Shown here: piece by piece, positions 13,941 through 23,400 of the stretch
Layout: each line of letters starts with the position of its first letter
Numbering within the stretch: the stretch's first letter is position 1
Source of the DNA: Agaricus subrufescens
Lineage: Eukaryota; Basidiomycota; Agaricomycetes; Agaricales; Agaricaceae
DNA: 64,000 nt
Reading direction: 5' to 3'
Assembly: GCA_029945375.1 (NCBI GenBank)
Contig: CM057061.1
Coordinates: 930,001-994,000 of the forward strand
The notes under the pieces: generated by a model
Databases searched by the model: none
What the model was told of the DNA's origin: nothing
What the model saw: only the letters and a program-made list of their open reading frames with translations
Position numbers and translations under genes: made by a program

Positions 13941-15611
13941 TTATTTCCTCCCAAATAATCCGCCAAATCCCAACTTCATCTTCTTCCCGACATCTCGGGA
14001 AGTCTGGGAACCATTATTGACGGCGACAGCATCCATTCGGACAATGTCATAATTGTCAATTTTCCTGTTTATCAGCATTTTGTCAGCCAACTCTCTACAT
14101 CTGGCCAAGTCATCCTTAGGATCCAAAGAGGCAACGATGACTTTTCCCCGTTTCTGAGGCATAACCTCATTCGCAGGGACTGTGGAAGCCTCGACTGACG
14201 TCGAGCGCGTGGGCGCATTCTCAGATGCTTGAACTCTCTGCCAACCCACGTTGACCGGAACTAAATTCAACGGTGCGGGTCTTCTCTTCACTTTCTTGCC
14301 TTTTCCCGAATCGGTGGGAAGGATGAACGCGGAAGAAAAGCGAGCAGATCTGGGACTACGGGTGGGTCGTGCAACGTTCGAGGAGAGAGGGAACTCTGAC
14401 GATCTTGGTGAGTGGTGAGTTGCAGGGGAACGAGGACCGAAGGCGGCCACGTCAACAAGGAACTCGGTTTTCCGAAGATGTTTTGCTGCACGATTAGGTC
14501 GAGAGGGAAGAGACAAAACACTCAAGCCAGGTACTATCGGCGAATCATCCTTAGTTGGTGACCCTTGTGGCTCGCTGTATGAAAGCACGATATCCTCAGG
14601 TCCCCATTGAGTGTCCTCAATGGGCAGAACGATATATGCGGGATCAAGATCCGAATGATGTGTCGAAAAACTTTCGCGTCTCGACTCTGCCAAATCAATA
14701 ATGCCGGTCTTCAACGGGGATACACCATCCTCGCTGCCAAATCTGACCCATTGCATTTGGGTCGCAGAATCTTCACCAGAAGAACCACCATCAAGGAGAT
14801 GGACATATTCCATTTCCTCATCCTGGTCTAACCAGAAGCCACCTTTGCCATCTCTGTAAACCGCATCAACACCGGACGTCGTACCAGTAGCACGAGCCCG
14901 ATGTTCCATCAGCCTTTTAGCGTTGTTCTCGGAAGAGCCACCGTCAATGAATTGCATAAGTGCAACATCATTTGCAAGGGGCGGTGGAGGGCGAACATGG
15001 TTGTATTTCGCTTTTTTATGCTTAGCGATGGTCTCAGCCCGTGATTGGGTTTCTGTAGCGGGCGGAATGGGGGCGGTTGATGACTTGGGTTTATTTCGGT
15101 TGAGAAAGTTCAAAGAGCGGATGCGCTTGATCGTACGACTGGTCTTCCTTGGCGAAGGCGCAGCGGATTTCTTCATGCTGCCGTTACGAACAAGGGGAGA
15201 TGGTGTAGGTGGTAGTCTAGGAGCAAAGGGGGAAGTATACCCAAACGCAGAGAGGTCAACTGTAATATCCTGAGCAGCTGAAGTAGGTTGAACCAAGCCA
15301 GAAAGGGCTGATGGTGTTTGGGAATGGGAAATAGAGGTGCGTCTGCCAATACGAGATACAGAGGGGATAGACAGACGACGATGGGGGGAAGTCGGAGCAG
15401 GAGTACCAGGTTGGACAAGAGCAGCCCAGGCAGCGATGGTACTGGCACGGCGACGAGTAGGGGGGTTAGTGTTAGACGCTGATATAACGGGAACCGGTGG
15501 AGAAGGAATGGCCCAAGTAGGTTCCTGCTTTTGAGGAGGTGGGGGCCGCGTAAGGAAAGAATAGCGGGTGCTCCTAATAGCCTGTTCATCGGTTATTGTC
15601 TGCATAATCAT
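13941..15611 (-). CDS. Uncharacterised single-exon protein (556 aa)
   Basis: One uninterrupted frame of 556 codons, unusual in this intron-rich window. I do not recognise a family. The N-terminal 200 residues are Pro/Ser/Arg-rich and probably disordered, with basic patches such as RRLSIPSVSRIGRR and KTSRTIKRIRSLNFLNRNK. A middle block looks better conserved: KYNHVRPPPPLANDVALMQF, then VDAVYRDGKGGFWLDQDEE and MEYVHLLDGG. A C-terminal segment (VIVASLDPKDDLARCRELAD) precedes the Gly/Lys tail KLGFGGLFGRK. No signal peptide or membrane segment is seen. Abundant SP/TP sites suggest a phosphoprotein, which is inference only. An in-frame ATG two codons in (15605) is an alternative start. Confidence 0.8.
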   Translation of the reverse strand: MIMQTITDEQAIRSTRYSFLTRPPPPQKQEPTWAIPSPPVPVISASNTNPPTRRRASTIAAWAALVQPGTPAPTSPHRRLSIPSVSRIGRRTSISHSQTPSALSGLVQPTSAAQDITVDLSAFGYTSPFAPRLPPTPSPLVRNGSMKKSAAPSPRKTSRTIKRIRSLNFLNRNKPKSSTAPIPPATETQSRAETIAKHKKAKYNHVRPPPPLANDVALMQFIDGGSSENNAKRLMEHRARATGTTSGVDAVYRDGKGGFWLDQDEEMEYVHLLDGGSSGEDSATQMQWVRFGSEDGVSPLKTGIIDLAESRRESFSTHHSDLDPAYIVLPIEDTQWGPEDIVLSYSEPQGSPTKDDSPIVPGLSVLSLPSRPNRAAKHLRKTEFLVDVAAFGPRSPATHHSPRSSEFPLSSNVARPTRSPRSARFSSAFILPTDSGKGKKVKRRPAPLNLVPVNVGWQRVQASENAPTRSTSVEASTVPANEVMPQKRGKVIVASLDPKDDLARCRELADKMLINRKIDNYDIVRMDAVAVNNGSQTSRDVGKKMKLGFGGLFGRK

Positions 15612-16083
15612 TTAGAAGAATTAGAGGATTAAATATAGTATCGCTAAATGACAATTGTAAGCCATTGATTCCGGAGCCACAATTAATGAAGAGACTGACT
15701 GAAGGGCGTCAATGGGCGTTTACGGTTACTGAGCCGACGTCGGTGATCGTCTATGAAACTGCGCAGCAGTGTCCTGTTGGGAGGTAGTGGACAGCCTGTA
15801 CAAACGGCCATGTTTATATGGGCGCAGAGGACAAAAGGACCTTGTCACGACTAGGGTTAACGTCAAAATAGAGGCAAACACTTATTGTTGATTCCTGTCT
15901 AAAAAAGGAGCAGAAGTTGCCTAGTTCGGCCCGGAGTTGCACCGCCATTGTATCTTCTAAAGGCCTTTGTTTCATATAATGGAAGCTAAGGGTACTGCTT
16001 GACGATATCAGCCACGCTATCCACGCTTTTTTGTATTCTTTCACGAATTCTTGGCTATAGTACATCTGTTGCAACAAATTATC
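15612..16083. other. Intergenic region
   Basis: 472 bp between the unknown single-exon gene start and the 3' end of the ZNF511-like gene, both on the minus strand. It presumably holds the promoter of the former. No further gene or RNA seen. Confidence 0.5.
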
Positions 16084-17361
16084 TCACAGGCCACCTGGGC
16101 CGCGTTTGTTTCGATTCTCTTGTCCCGTAGCTGGCGGAAGCAAAACAACATCTCCACCCGCACTAGACACTTGCGTGCTTGCACCTCCTCCAACAGATAT
16201 TGTGGACCGGTGGCCGCGGCTACCCGCTCTTTTTGACCCCCGGCCTCGACCGCTACCAGATGTTTTCGTACTTGTAGCTGGATCGGACATACTTGCACTC
16301 TTTTGATGGCCCCCACCGCTTCCACCAGAAGCAGTATGTTGTTGCGGTGGAACAATCCCACCCCTCCCACCTCTCCCTCTGCTCCTTGCTCCAAGGCCTC
16401 CACCGCGACTACCACGGCCAAATCTGATTGAGCTTGGCACAAGTGAAAGAGAACTCATGCCGTCGGCCAGCGCATCTACGTCCATACTTGCACTGGGGTT
16501 GGCGCTCGTGTTCCGGGGTGGACTCACAGGGTGCAGTGGCCTGATCCTCGGCTTTGGTGTTTTCTCCGATTCCTCAATATCAGTCCCCTTTACTTCTTCT
16601 TCACTTGAACTATCTTCTTCGTCATTGTCATCCACAGCCATGCTTTCTCCTCCGTCTTTCGTTTCCTTTTTTTTACCATCTCGAGATTTCCATTCACCTC
16701 GGACCATACTTGCGCCCTCACCCCATTTTTTTAGCAGGCCGCCGATGCCCTTGTTCGTAACTGAGAAAAAGAATTCTTTTGGGAATTTGTGTGCTTCAAT
16801 CATATGAAGACGGCGGGCTTTTGGTGACTGGAAGAATCGCGTGCATGTCGGCACCATACACCCGAACTGATGGCGGACTTTAGGCAGCAGTCATCTCCCT
16901 AGTACACGCACTCACGATCCTCTCACCACGCTCTTTGCGTACTGCCGCAAGTGGATCATGACATTCTGTTTGATGCTTCACAAAGGGATGAGCTGACCAA
17001 TAACGGACATAATTCATCAACTTACCAGCTCTAGCAACTTTGGTTCAGGGAATACACAGCCGCATCCAGGCGATTCGCATACATGTGCATGATAAGTGGC
17101 GTAATGTCTTTCCAACTCTTTTGAATTGGCAAGCGTAGTAGGTTGCCGATTACACGTGGGTGGAAGTGTGCATAGAATCGGTCGCTGCTGTTGTGGATCA
17201 CTTTCGGCGCCCTGAGAGGTATTACCAAGTGATCGCGCGATCTTGCTCTCAGGAGATGAGGACGAAGATGATGGAGATGTGGTGGAGACGGATGGGTGAC
17301 GGGGGGATGTCGTGTTTCTTGATCGTTTACCTATTGTCTGTGGTGGGACGGGTGTGGCCAT
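16084..17361 (-). CDS. C2H2 zinc-finger protein, ZNF511-like, with RGG-type tail
   Basis: 392 residues from exons 17361-17026, 16975-16916 and 16866-16084 (393 codons). After a Ser/Pro-rich start, three C2H2-like fingers lie in about residues 60-165: CTLPPTC...H...H, CESPGCGCVFP...LELHQTECH, and CMVPTCTRFF...RRLHMIEAH followed by KFPKEFFF. That order and the H-K-(F/Y)-P motif are typical of the conserved eukaryotic ZNF511 family. Its function is poorly known; nucleic-acid binding is likely. An acidic stretch (DDNDEEDSSSEEE) and an Arg/Gly-rich tail (GRGSRGGGLGARSRGRGG) follow, suggesting RNA contact or methylation sites. The second exon is only 60 nt and completes the middle finger. Confidence 0.8.
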
Positions 17362-17487
17362 TGATCATGGAGAGATCCAAGCTAGATAGTGGACGTAATG
17401 ACTGGTTGGCATTAAAGCAGCTGGACTTCTCGATACATCTGCACACATGGTGGCGTTATACAGTGTGCTTAACGACAGATATCTATG

Positions 17488-17565
17488 TGCCCCATGGCTG
17501 AGTTGGTTACAGCGTCCGACTGTTATGACATCGGAAGGTCGTGAGTTCGAGCCTCACTGGGGCAG
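17488..17565 (+). tRNA. tRNA-Asn (anticodon GTT) with a 4-nt intron
   Basis: 78-nt tRNA gene. Acceptor stem TGCCCCA pairs fully with TGGGGCA, D stem GCTG/CAGC, anticodon stem TCCGA/TCGGA, T stem GTGAG/CTCAC with loop TTCGAGC, discriminator G. The anticodon stem encloses 11 nt, not 7. Removing TGAC (17526-17529), which sits at the canonical 37/38 intron site, restores the standard Asn loop CTGTTAA. The body also closely matches the yeast tRNA-Asn pattern (CATGGC.AAGTTGGTTA, ATCG/GTCG TGAG). A T-run at 17571 acts as terminator. The gene lies in the 335-bp gap between two divergent protein genes. Confidence 0.85.
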
Positions 17566-17696
17566 GGTGCTTTTTGTTTTCCACCATCTCACCGCACTAT
17601 AAATTTCGCCTCAGTAATGTGACATAGACCTGATCCAACCATGTGTGACTCAAATTCCAGTTGTTGCCTCTTACAGCCACCCTCACTGGATCACAA

Positions 17697-19279
17697 ATGT
17701 CCTCCAAAAGCAAATGGGACCAACCCGCCCCAACTGACGAAGCCAATATCAAAGAAGGCAAGGAAGGCAAAGACCCTGGAAAAAGTGCAAGCGACGCCGC
17801 AGCGGCGGCAGCAGCTATCGCTGCCAAAATCGCTGCCCAATTCGCCTCGGGCGCTTTCAAAGATGAGGGTGCTTTCCAGAAGGATATCGATATCAACGAT
17901 GTCCGCAATCGATACATGTTGACCAGAGGGTCCACGCAGCAAGAGGTGCCTTTTCTCCCCTTCTTTCTGCGCTTCTCTTGACACTGTTGTCGTATAGATC
18001 CAAGAAGAAACGGGTGCGTCGGTCAGCACAAAAGGAGTGTGGTATCCTGACCGGAGCAAGGCCACCGAGAAGGATCCCCCTTTGTTCCTCCACATCGCCG
18101 CTCCCACCCAAGAGGCGTTGCAAAAAGCCGTTGACAAGGTCAATGAACTCTTGAGTGTGGAACTCGGATCTCTCGTGGAGGATAAAAAGGATCGAATGAA
18201 GGACAAGGTAATTCTTTGTTGTTTTCCAATAAATGACAGGCCTGTGAATCAGTCACCAACAGCGCCGATGGCCTGAAGAGAAGCTTCCCGTTGGTCTAGA
18301 GTCTATTCGGAACTTTAACGTCCGAGCCAAAGTTGTTGGACCATCAGTATGTCAAACCATTTCCGCTTTGATCTATCTTTCGCGTCCAGAGACTCACTCA
18401 TTCGTTCGTCCATGTAGGGTAGCTATGTCAAATACATCCAACAAGAAACAGGTACTCGCGTTCAGATTAAGGGGTTCGGTTCAGGGTTCATTGAACAAGA
18501 GACGGGCAAAGAAAGCGAGGAGCCACTCTATATCCATATTACGTGCGTCCCCTGGATTTTTTCATCCGTTTTATGACCTACTCCATTGAATTATTTTGAT
18601 AGTGGTCCAGAAGAGGGTCAAGTGGAAAGGGCAAAAGTTCTCACTGAAGACTTACTTCTAGTCGTCCGACAAGAACACGCAAAAATGCAGCATTTCCTGA
18701 ATCAACAACAAATGGAACTTCATCAAGCCCAAGCACAATACGCTGCGTATAGTGCCATGGCAGCGGTAGGTATCTTTTCTATGTGGGTCCAAAAAATTGG
18801 CTATTTTTTTCTGCTCTCGTCTTTTTTAAACGGTTTACTAACTAGCCCTGTGCTGAATTTCTCCCGTTCGTCGTCTTGTTTTATGTTATCGTATTGATGT
18901 ACAGGGATACGCGCCCCCACAACCATCCAATGCGCCTCCACCACCTCCTGGAGAACAACCGCCTCCACCTGCCGATGGTGCACCCCCACCACAGCCGGGA
19001 GCATATCCATCGACCGGATCCGATCAAGATGCTTTTACTGCTTACTGGTAACAAATTTTTCCGAATTTCCTTTACACCAAAGCACATCCATTCACGTCTT
19101 CGCATTTTGTTTTTCATAGGGCGGCCTATGGATACGACGTAAACTCACCTCAATTCAAGGAATGGGCTAGCCAACAAACTCAGAATACGCAATATTCCAC
19201 ACAGCACGGTGATGGCGGTGCACCTCCACCACCTCCAGCAGGCTCTGGAGACGCGCCTCCGCCTCCTCCCCCATCATAA
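17697..19279 (+). CDS. KH-domain RNA-binding protein, KHDC4/Blom7-like
   Basis: 377 residues. Exons 17697-17945, 17998-18207, 18263-18346, 18418-18542, 18603-18765, 18905-19047 and 19120-19279 join in phase (378 codons). After an Ala-rich helix (SDAAAAAAAIAAKIAAQF) comes a first KH-like region (DINDVRNRYMLTRG, IQEETGASVSTKGVWYPD) with the long spacing typical of this family. A second KH region follows: VRAKVVGPSGSYVKYIQQET, then GTRVQIKGFGSGF. A Gln-rich helix and a Pro-rich tail with Tyr-containing repeats complete it (DAFTAYWAAYGYDV...). The human counterpart KHDC4 binds pre-mRNA and associates with splicing factors. The upstream in-frame start at 17661 is not an ATG, so 17697 was chosen. 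The first donor (GTGCCT) is weak. Confidence 0.85.
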
Positions 19280-19465
19280 CGCGGAAGATGATCAAACTGA
19301 TTGTCCCTCCCTCTTATATAGTTCTGCTTCCGGTTCTTTAATCTTCTTGAATGAGGTATAAGCTTGTGGTCTTCTTCGCTGAAGATGCGCTTGCCGTTGA
19401 AAAGGAACTACTTTGTTTCCGCCAGTAGGAATTACTAATATACACCTATATACATTGCTACACAT

Positions 19466-19999
19466 TCAATCCAGTCTCTCCGACTGCTCAGGATATCTAG
19501 ACCACTTTGGTAAATCATCTTGAACCTCAAAAATCCTCGTGTCATAAAACATGTGAAATGCTGGTTTGAGACTTTCCCATTCCTTCATTCCTCCTCCCTC
19601 ATCCCTTTCGAAATGAGACCCCCATGTACTCCATCTTTTCCCTTTCTCGTGAAATGAAGCAACACAAACACCACATTTTTTACACCTCCAGCGTCTCTTC
19701 CATGGCTTGATATCAGGAGCATAAGAATCCAAAAGTTCATCAGCAGCATTTTCCTGTGTCCATTGAAAAGAATTCGCCGGAAAGTGGATAGTATGAACGA
19801 ATGGGCAACCTGTATATGCGCGATATGTGAGTGATATGCTTCTTGTCCTCGTCAATTAATCCTTTCGTGCAGTCGATCTCTTACCGGTTAACCTTTGACA
19901 TAACGTACAGTGGCAGTATGCGCTAAGGATAGGTTTTCCAGTCGCTTCCCAACTCACTTCCCCACAGTAACAACTTCCCTTGAACACTTGCTCAGCCAT
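19466..19999 (-). CDS. GFA/CENP-V (Mss4-like) zinc-binding protein
   Basis: 152 residues from exons 19999-19885 and 19809-19466. It begins MAEQVFKGSCYCGEVSWEAT, the classic start of the glutathione-dependent formaldehyde-activating (GFA)/CENP-V fold. Zinc ligands are visible as C-x-C (CYC), CHCTLCQ and CKKCG. Family members are small Mss4-like proteins, some acting in S-hydroxymethylglutathione metabolism and many without known activity. The DELLDSYAPDIKPWKRRWRC segment replaces the usual F-C-x2-C spacing region. An upstream in-frame ATG at 20083 would add 28 residues that look like leader sequence, so it was not used. The exact enzymatic role is not determinable. Confidence 0.85.
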
Positions 20000-20435
20000 T
20001 TTCTGGTGTTTCGATATGTGCCAATGGTCAAGAGTTGGAAGAGCTGGAGAATATGGAGTTACAATAACACGGTTTATAAACATTCAAATGGATTTGGATG
20101 TGTCCATTTGCACTTGTATACGCACGGAACTCCGTCAACATAGAAGAAGGGATGTCCACTCTAAGCAGGGCAATCCAACCAATCAGGGGTCATTTATCAA
20201 GAGTCATACCGACACAGATAAGCACCGCCCAAAACTTGACTGACAGAAGAGAAGGGAGACCAAAACGAGAAAGAACGAATATGATTGATTATCCAGTTGA
20301 TCATGAAAAATGTGTCTATCATAGGCAGGCGATTACTGGCACATCAAGTGCATACGAGGAAAAAAGGATGATTAGTACCATACATATAGGATTGGCATAG
20401 GAAATTAAAAACAAGAGAAACAAATCATAAGATCA
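20000..20435. other. Intergenic region
   Basis: 436 bp between the GFA-family gene start and the 3' end of the RhoGEF gene (both minus). It presumably holds the GFA gene promoter. No gene or RNA recognised. Confidence 0.5.
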
Positions 20436-23400
20436 TCAACTACGAATGGCACCGCTCCATGAATTCGAAGAGTGCACTAAATGGCCGGGGTATGCATTTG
20501 TCGGTACAGGTGGAGCATAAGATCCATTAGCCGTATGATGGGAAATTGTTGAGTGTGCTTCATTTTTTGGAGGGGGAGCGGGAGGATATAGAGGGACGGT
20601 AGGTATAAGTTCGAAGACACACTGTGCGATGGTCTTCGGCCTACCACCACTCACAGGGCCTTGATCGGGGCTAGTCATGACCGCATGAACCTGAGCTTCT
20701 TGCGCCATCTCTTCGCTCACGGTAGTGGGTATAGAGAGGTTAGTGCTCACGCCACGGCCGTCCCAGATACAACGAATGTCATTTCCGGGGATAACCTGGG
20801 CCAATCGTCCGGTCTCGACATGTCGCACTTCAATGAACCTGGGGTCGAATAGAAGAATGTAGGGGTGATGAAGAGCAACACGTTCCGCGGTTCCTTCCCA
20901 CTCGATTGTTCCAGCAGAACGACTAGGATCACCATGTTTGTCGACGTAAACGCCAAATTCTGCATTAATGTGAATTAATTACTGGGAGGAAATGCTCTGG
21001 CAGCACTCACCGTCATAACACAAAAGGAACTCATCGTCCGCTGAGCGGAACATACCTAGAGGTCGACAAGATTCACATCTCTTAGCAAGGTGACTCAAGC
21101 GAGGATCCTCTCTCTGAGGTATCGTGACACTATTGAAACTAATCACATGTTTAGCCAACTCGCAGGGTTTCGCTTGTGAATCGCTTACTCGTGGAGGTCC
21201 ATAATCTCGAAACCCTTTGCACATAAGATGGCAATCCTTGCCTTCAGGAATATCATATCATAAGATTCCGACGGCAGGAAGAAATCACGATAAACGCGGA
21301 ACCACTCCGATTTCGTAGATCGGAACCCAAGTCGGGAACCCAAGCCGACCGGAGCCTTGACACGTTCATTAATCTTGTCACCCACAGGCTCCAGTACCCG
21401 GAAGATGCTGTCCAACTAGCACGGAGTCAGTGTGAATTTTCTCGGAGGAATTTTTACTCCTACATTTTTCTTCTTCATGTAAACAACCAAAGTCCGGCCA
21501 TGTAAAGTACCGACGCTAAAGAAATGTACATCCTTATTTCCATTCAGTTTCTGAGGGACGTTTTGATGTGCCATGTTGGGTGCAGATGGCACTAGTGCTT
21601 CTAGATGGTACGCGAATAGTGACTTGGGGAGGATTGAGCAATGAAAATACAATCAGTGTTGAAAACTCTTACTTTATCCGCAAGGACCAAGAATATACTA
21701 AATTCTTCCAACATCGCGCATTGTGTCACTTGTCTCAGATGGAGGACACGGCGCAACGCTAAGAAAACCCGTTAGATATGGATCTAAGACCAGAGCACAA
21801 CATGACTTACATCTTGGATCATGACGGAAACCGATCCACACCCCTTCGGCGCAACCAATCGCCACAAGCCTGCGGCCATCAGTCGTATCTACAGCCTATT
21901 TAATACCGTTGCAAAACTCGGGGTCATAAACTCACTGAAAGGGACAGAACAAGTAACCTTGCCCGTAATCGCATTGTCCTGACTCCAGGCTGGCCCAGAA
22001 GCAGCGGTCGGGATCGAAGGCATAGAAAAAGTATCCGCGCTCAAAGTCTCGATTTCGAACACCTTATTATTCTCCTGCACGGCTTTGTGCATCACCAAGG
22101 CATGATTTAGCTTTGCTTGCCATTCTGACCGGGACTGAGATGTTTCCGCGTAAAGTATGTATGTACCTCCCGCACGTCCGTTGTGATGGAATGTCATGGA
22201 ATAAACGAACTTGGAATCTGTGGAAGAATCCGCTGAAACGGCAGAGGCAGGCGCCTCACTTCGTTCTCCTCCACGGAGACCACGAAGAAGCCCCGCATTC
22301 CGCTGGGTTGGGGCGTCTGTAAAGTTAACAAGAGTCACAAGATCAAGGGGGATAGGTCTCTTATAGACGTTATATTTCATAACACCGTCCCTCTCTCTCG
22401 GTTTGGTCAACACCACTTGAAGGATTGATAAGTTCATGTGCCCGTAGAGATAAACATTAAACTCACAATAATTGTCAAACAGTAATACGAACAACTCGCT
22501 CCATCCATTCCACTCAAGACCACTATCTGGCTGGCGTAGCAATTTCCCAGAATGTACGAGTTGTCGTTTCTCGTCAAGAAGGTCCATATCCTGAAAAAAA
22601 ACTCAAGTGTCAAAAACCTATTATGAATCATAGCAAAGCCCGACAACAAGACTCACAAAGGTCTCGCCGTGCTTGAAGACCAAGTTGGCATTATATCTCC
22701 ACAATTCGACCTTGATCTTAGCATCCTGAACACCAGGCTCCGTCTCTTTTCCAAGTGATTTGATAGCATCAATAACATTCGGAATGTCGGCATGATCTTC
22801 ATGCCCTTCGGCAGAATTGTGCATAATATCCTTGAGGAGTAGCTCATAACGTAAAAGACGTGGAATCGGTCGGTTGATAAAGTTTTTCATGTCCAATCTA
22901 TGGGCATCAGGGTGTCGAGTTTGTTGCTTCATGCGACAAGAATCAGCCACTATATTACATGACAAACACTGTGCACTTACGTCAACAAACGCCTTAAAAG
23001 CAGGATTGTTTGCCATTTCATCATCAATTCTATACGCCCCGATGGGATAATGAGGGATGTACTCCAGATAAGCATCTCGGAAGTTCATTGCAGCGTCAAA
23101 CATCGCAGCAGTAATACTTCGCACACAAGGATGATCCTCTCGCTGAGCCTCGTGTAGATTCTCCATGAGTCGACGATGATGCACAAAGATATCCCAATAA
23201 TTGTGGAAAACGTCATTAATAAATTGTTCCAAGCGGTGCCAGGGTATGATCGGAGGATTTGCAGAACGTAAAGGATCAACATACATCTAGAAGGGTGATC
23301 AGTCAAGAACATCGCACGTATCTTGCCTAAGTCACGCACGAGCTTAATATTTTCTAGATCCTTCACGTAGGCCATTTCTCCTTTAATCAACTCGAAGATC

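Noticed and set aside
20000..20083. 28-residue N-terminal extension of the GFA-family protein
   Set aside because: The family starts at MAEQVFKGSCYCG; the extension lacks conserved features.
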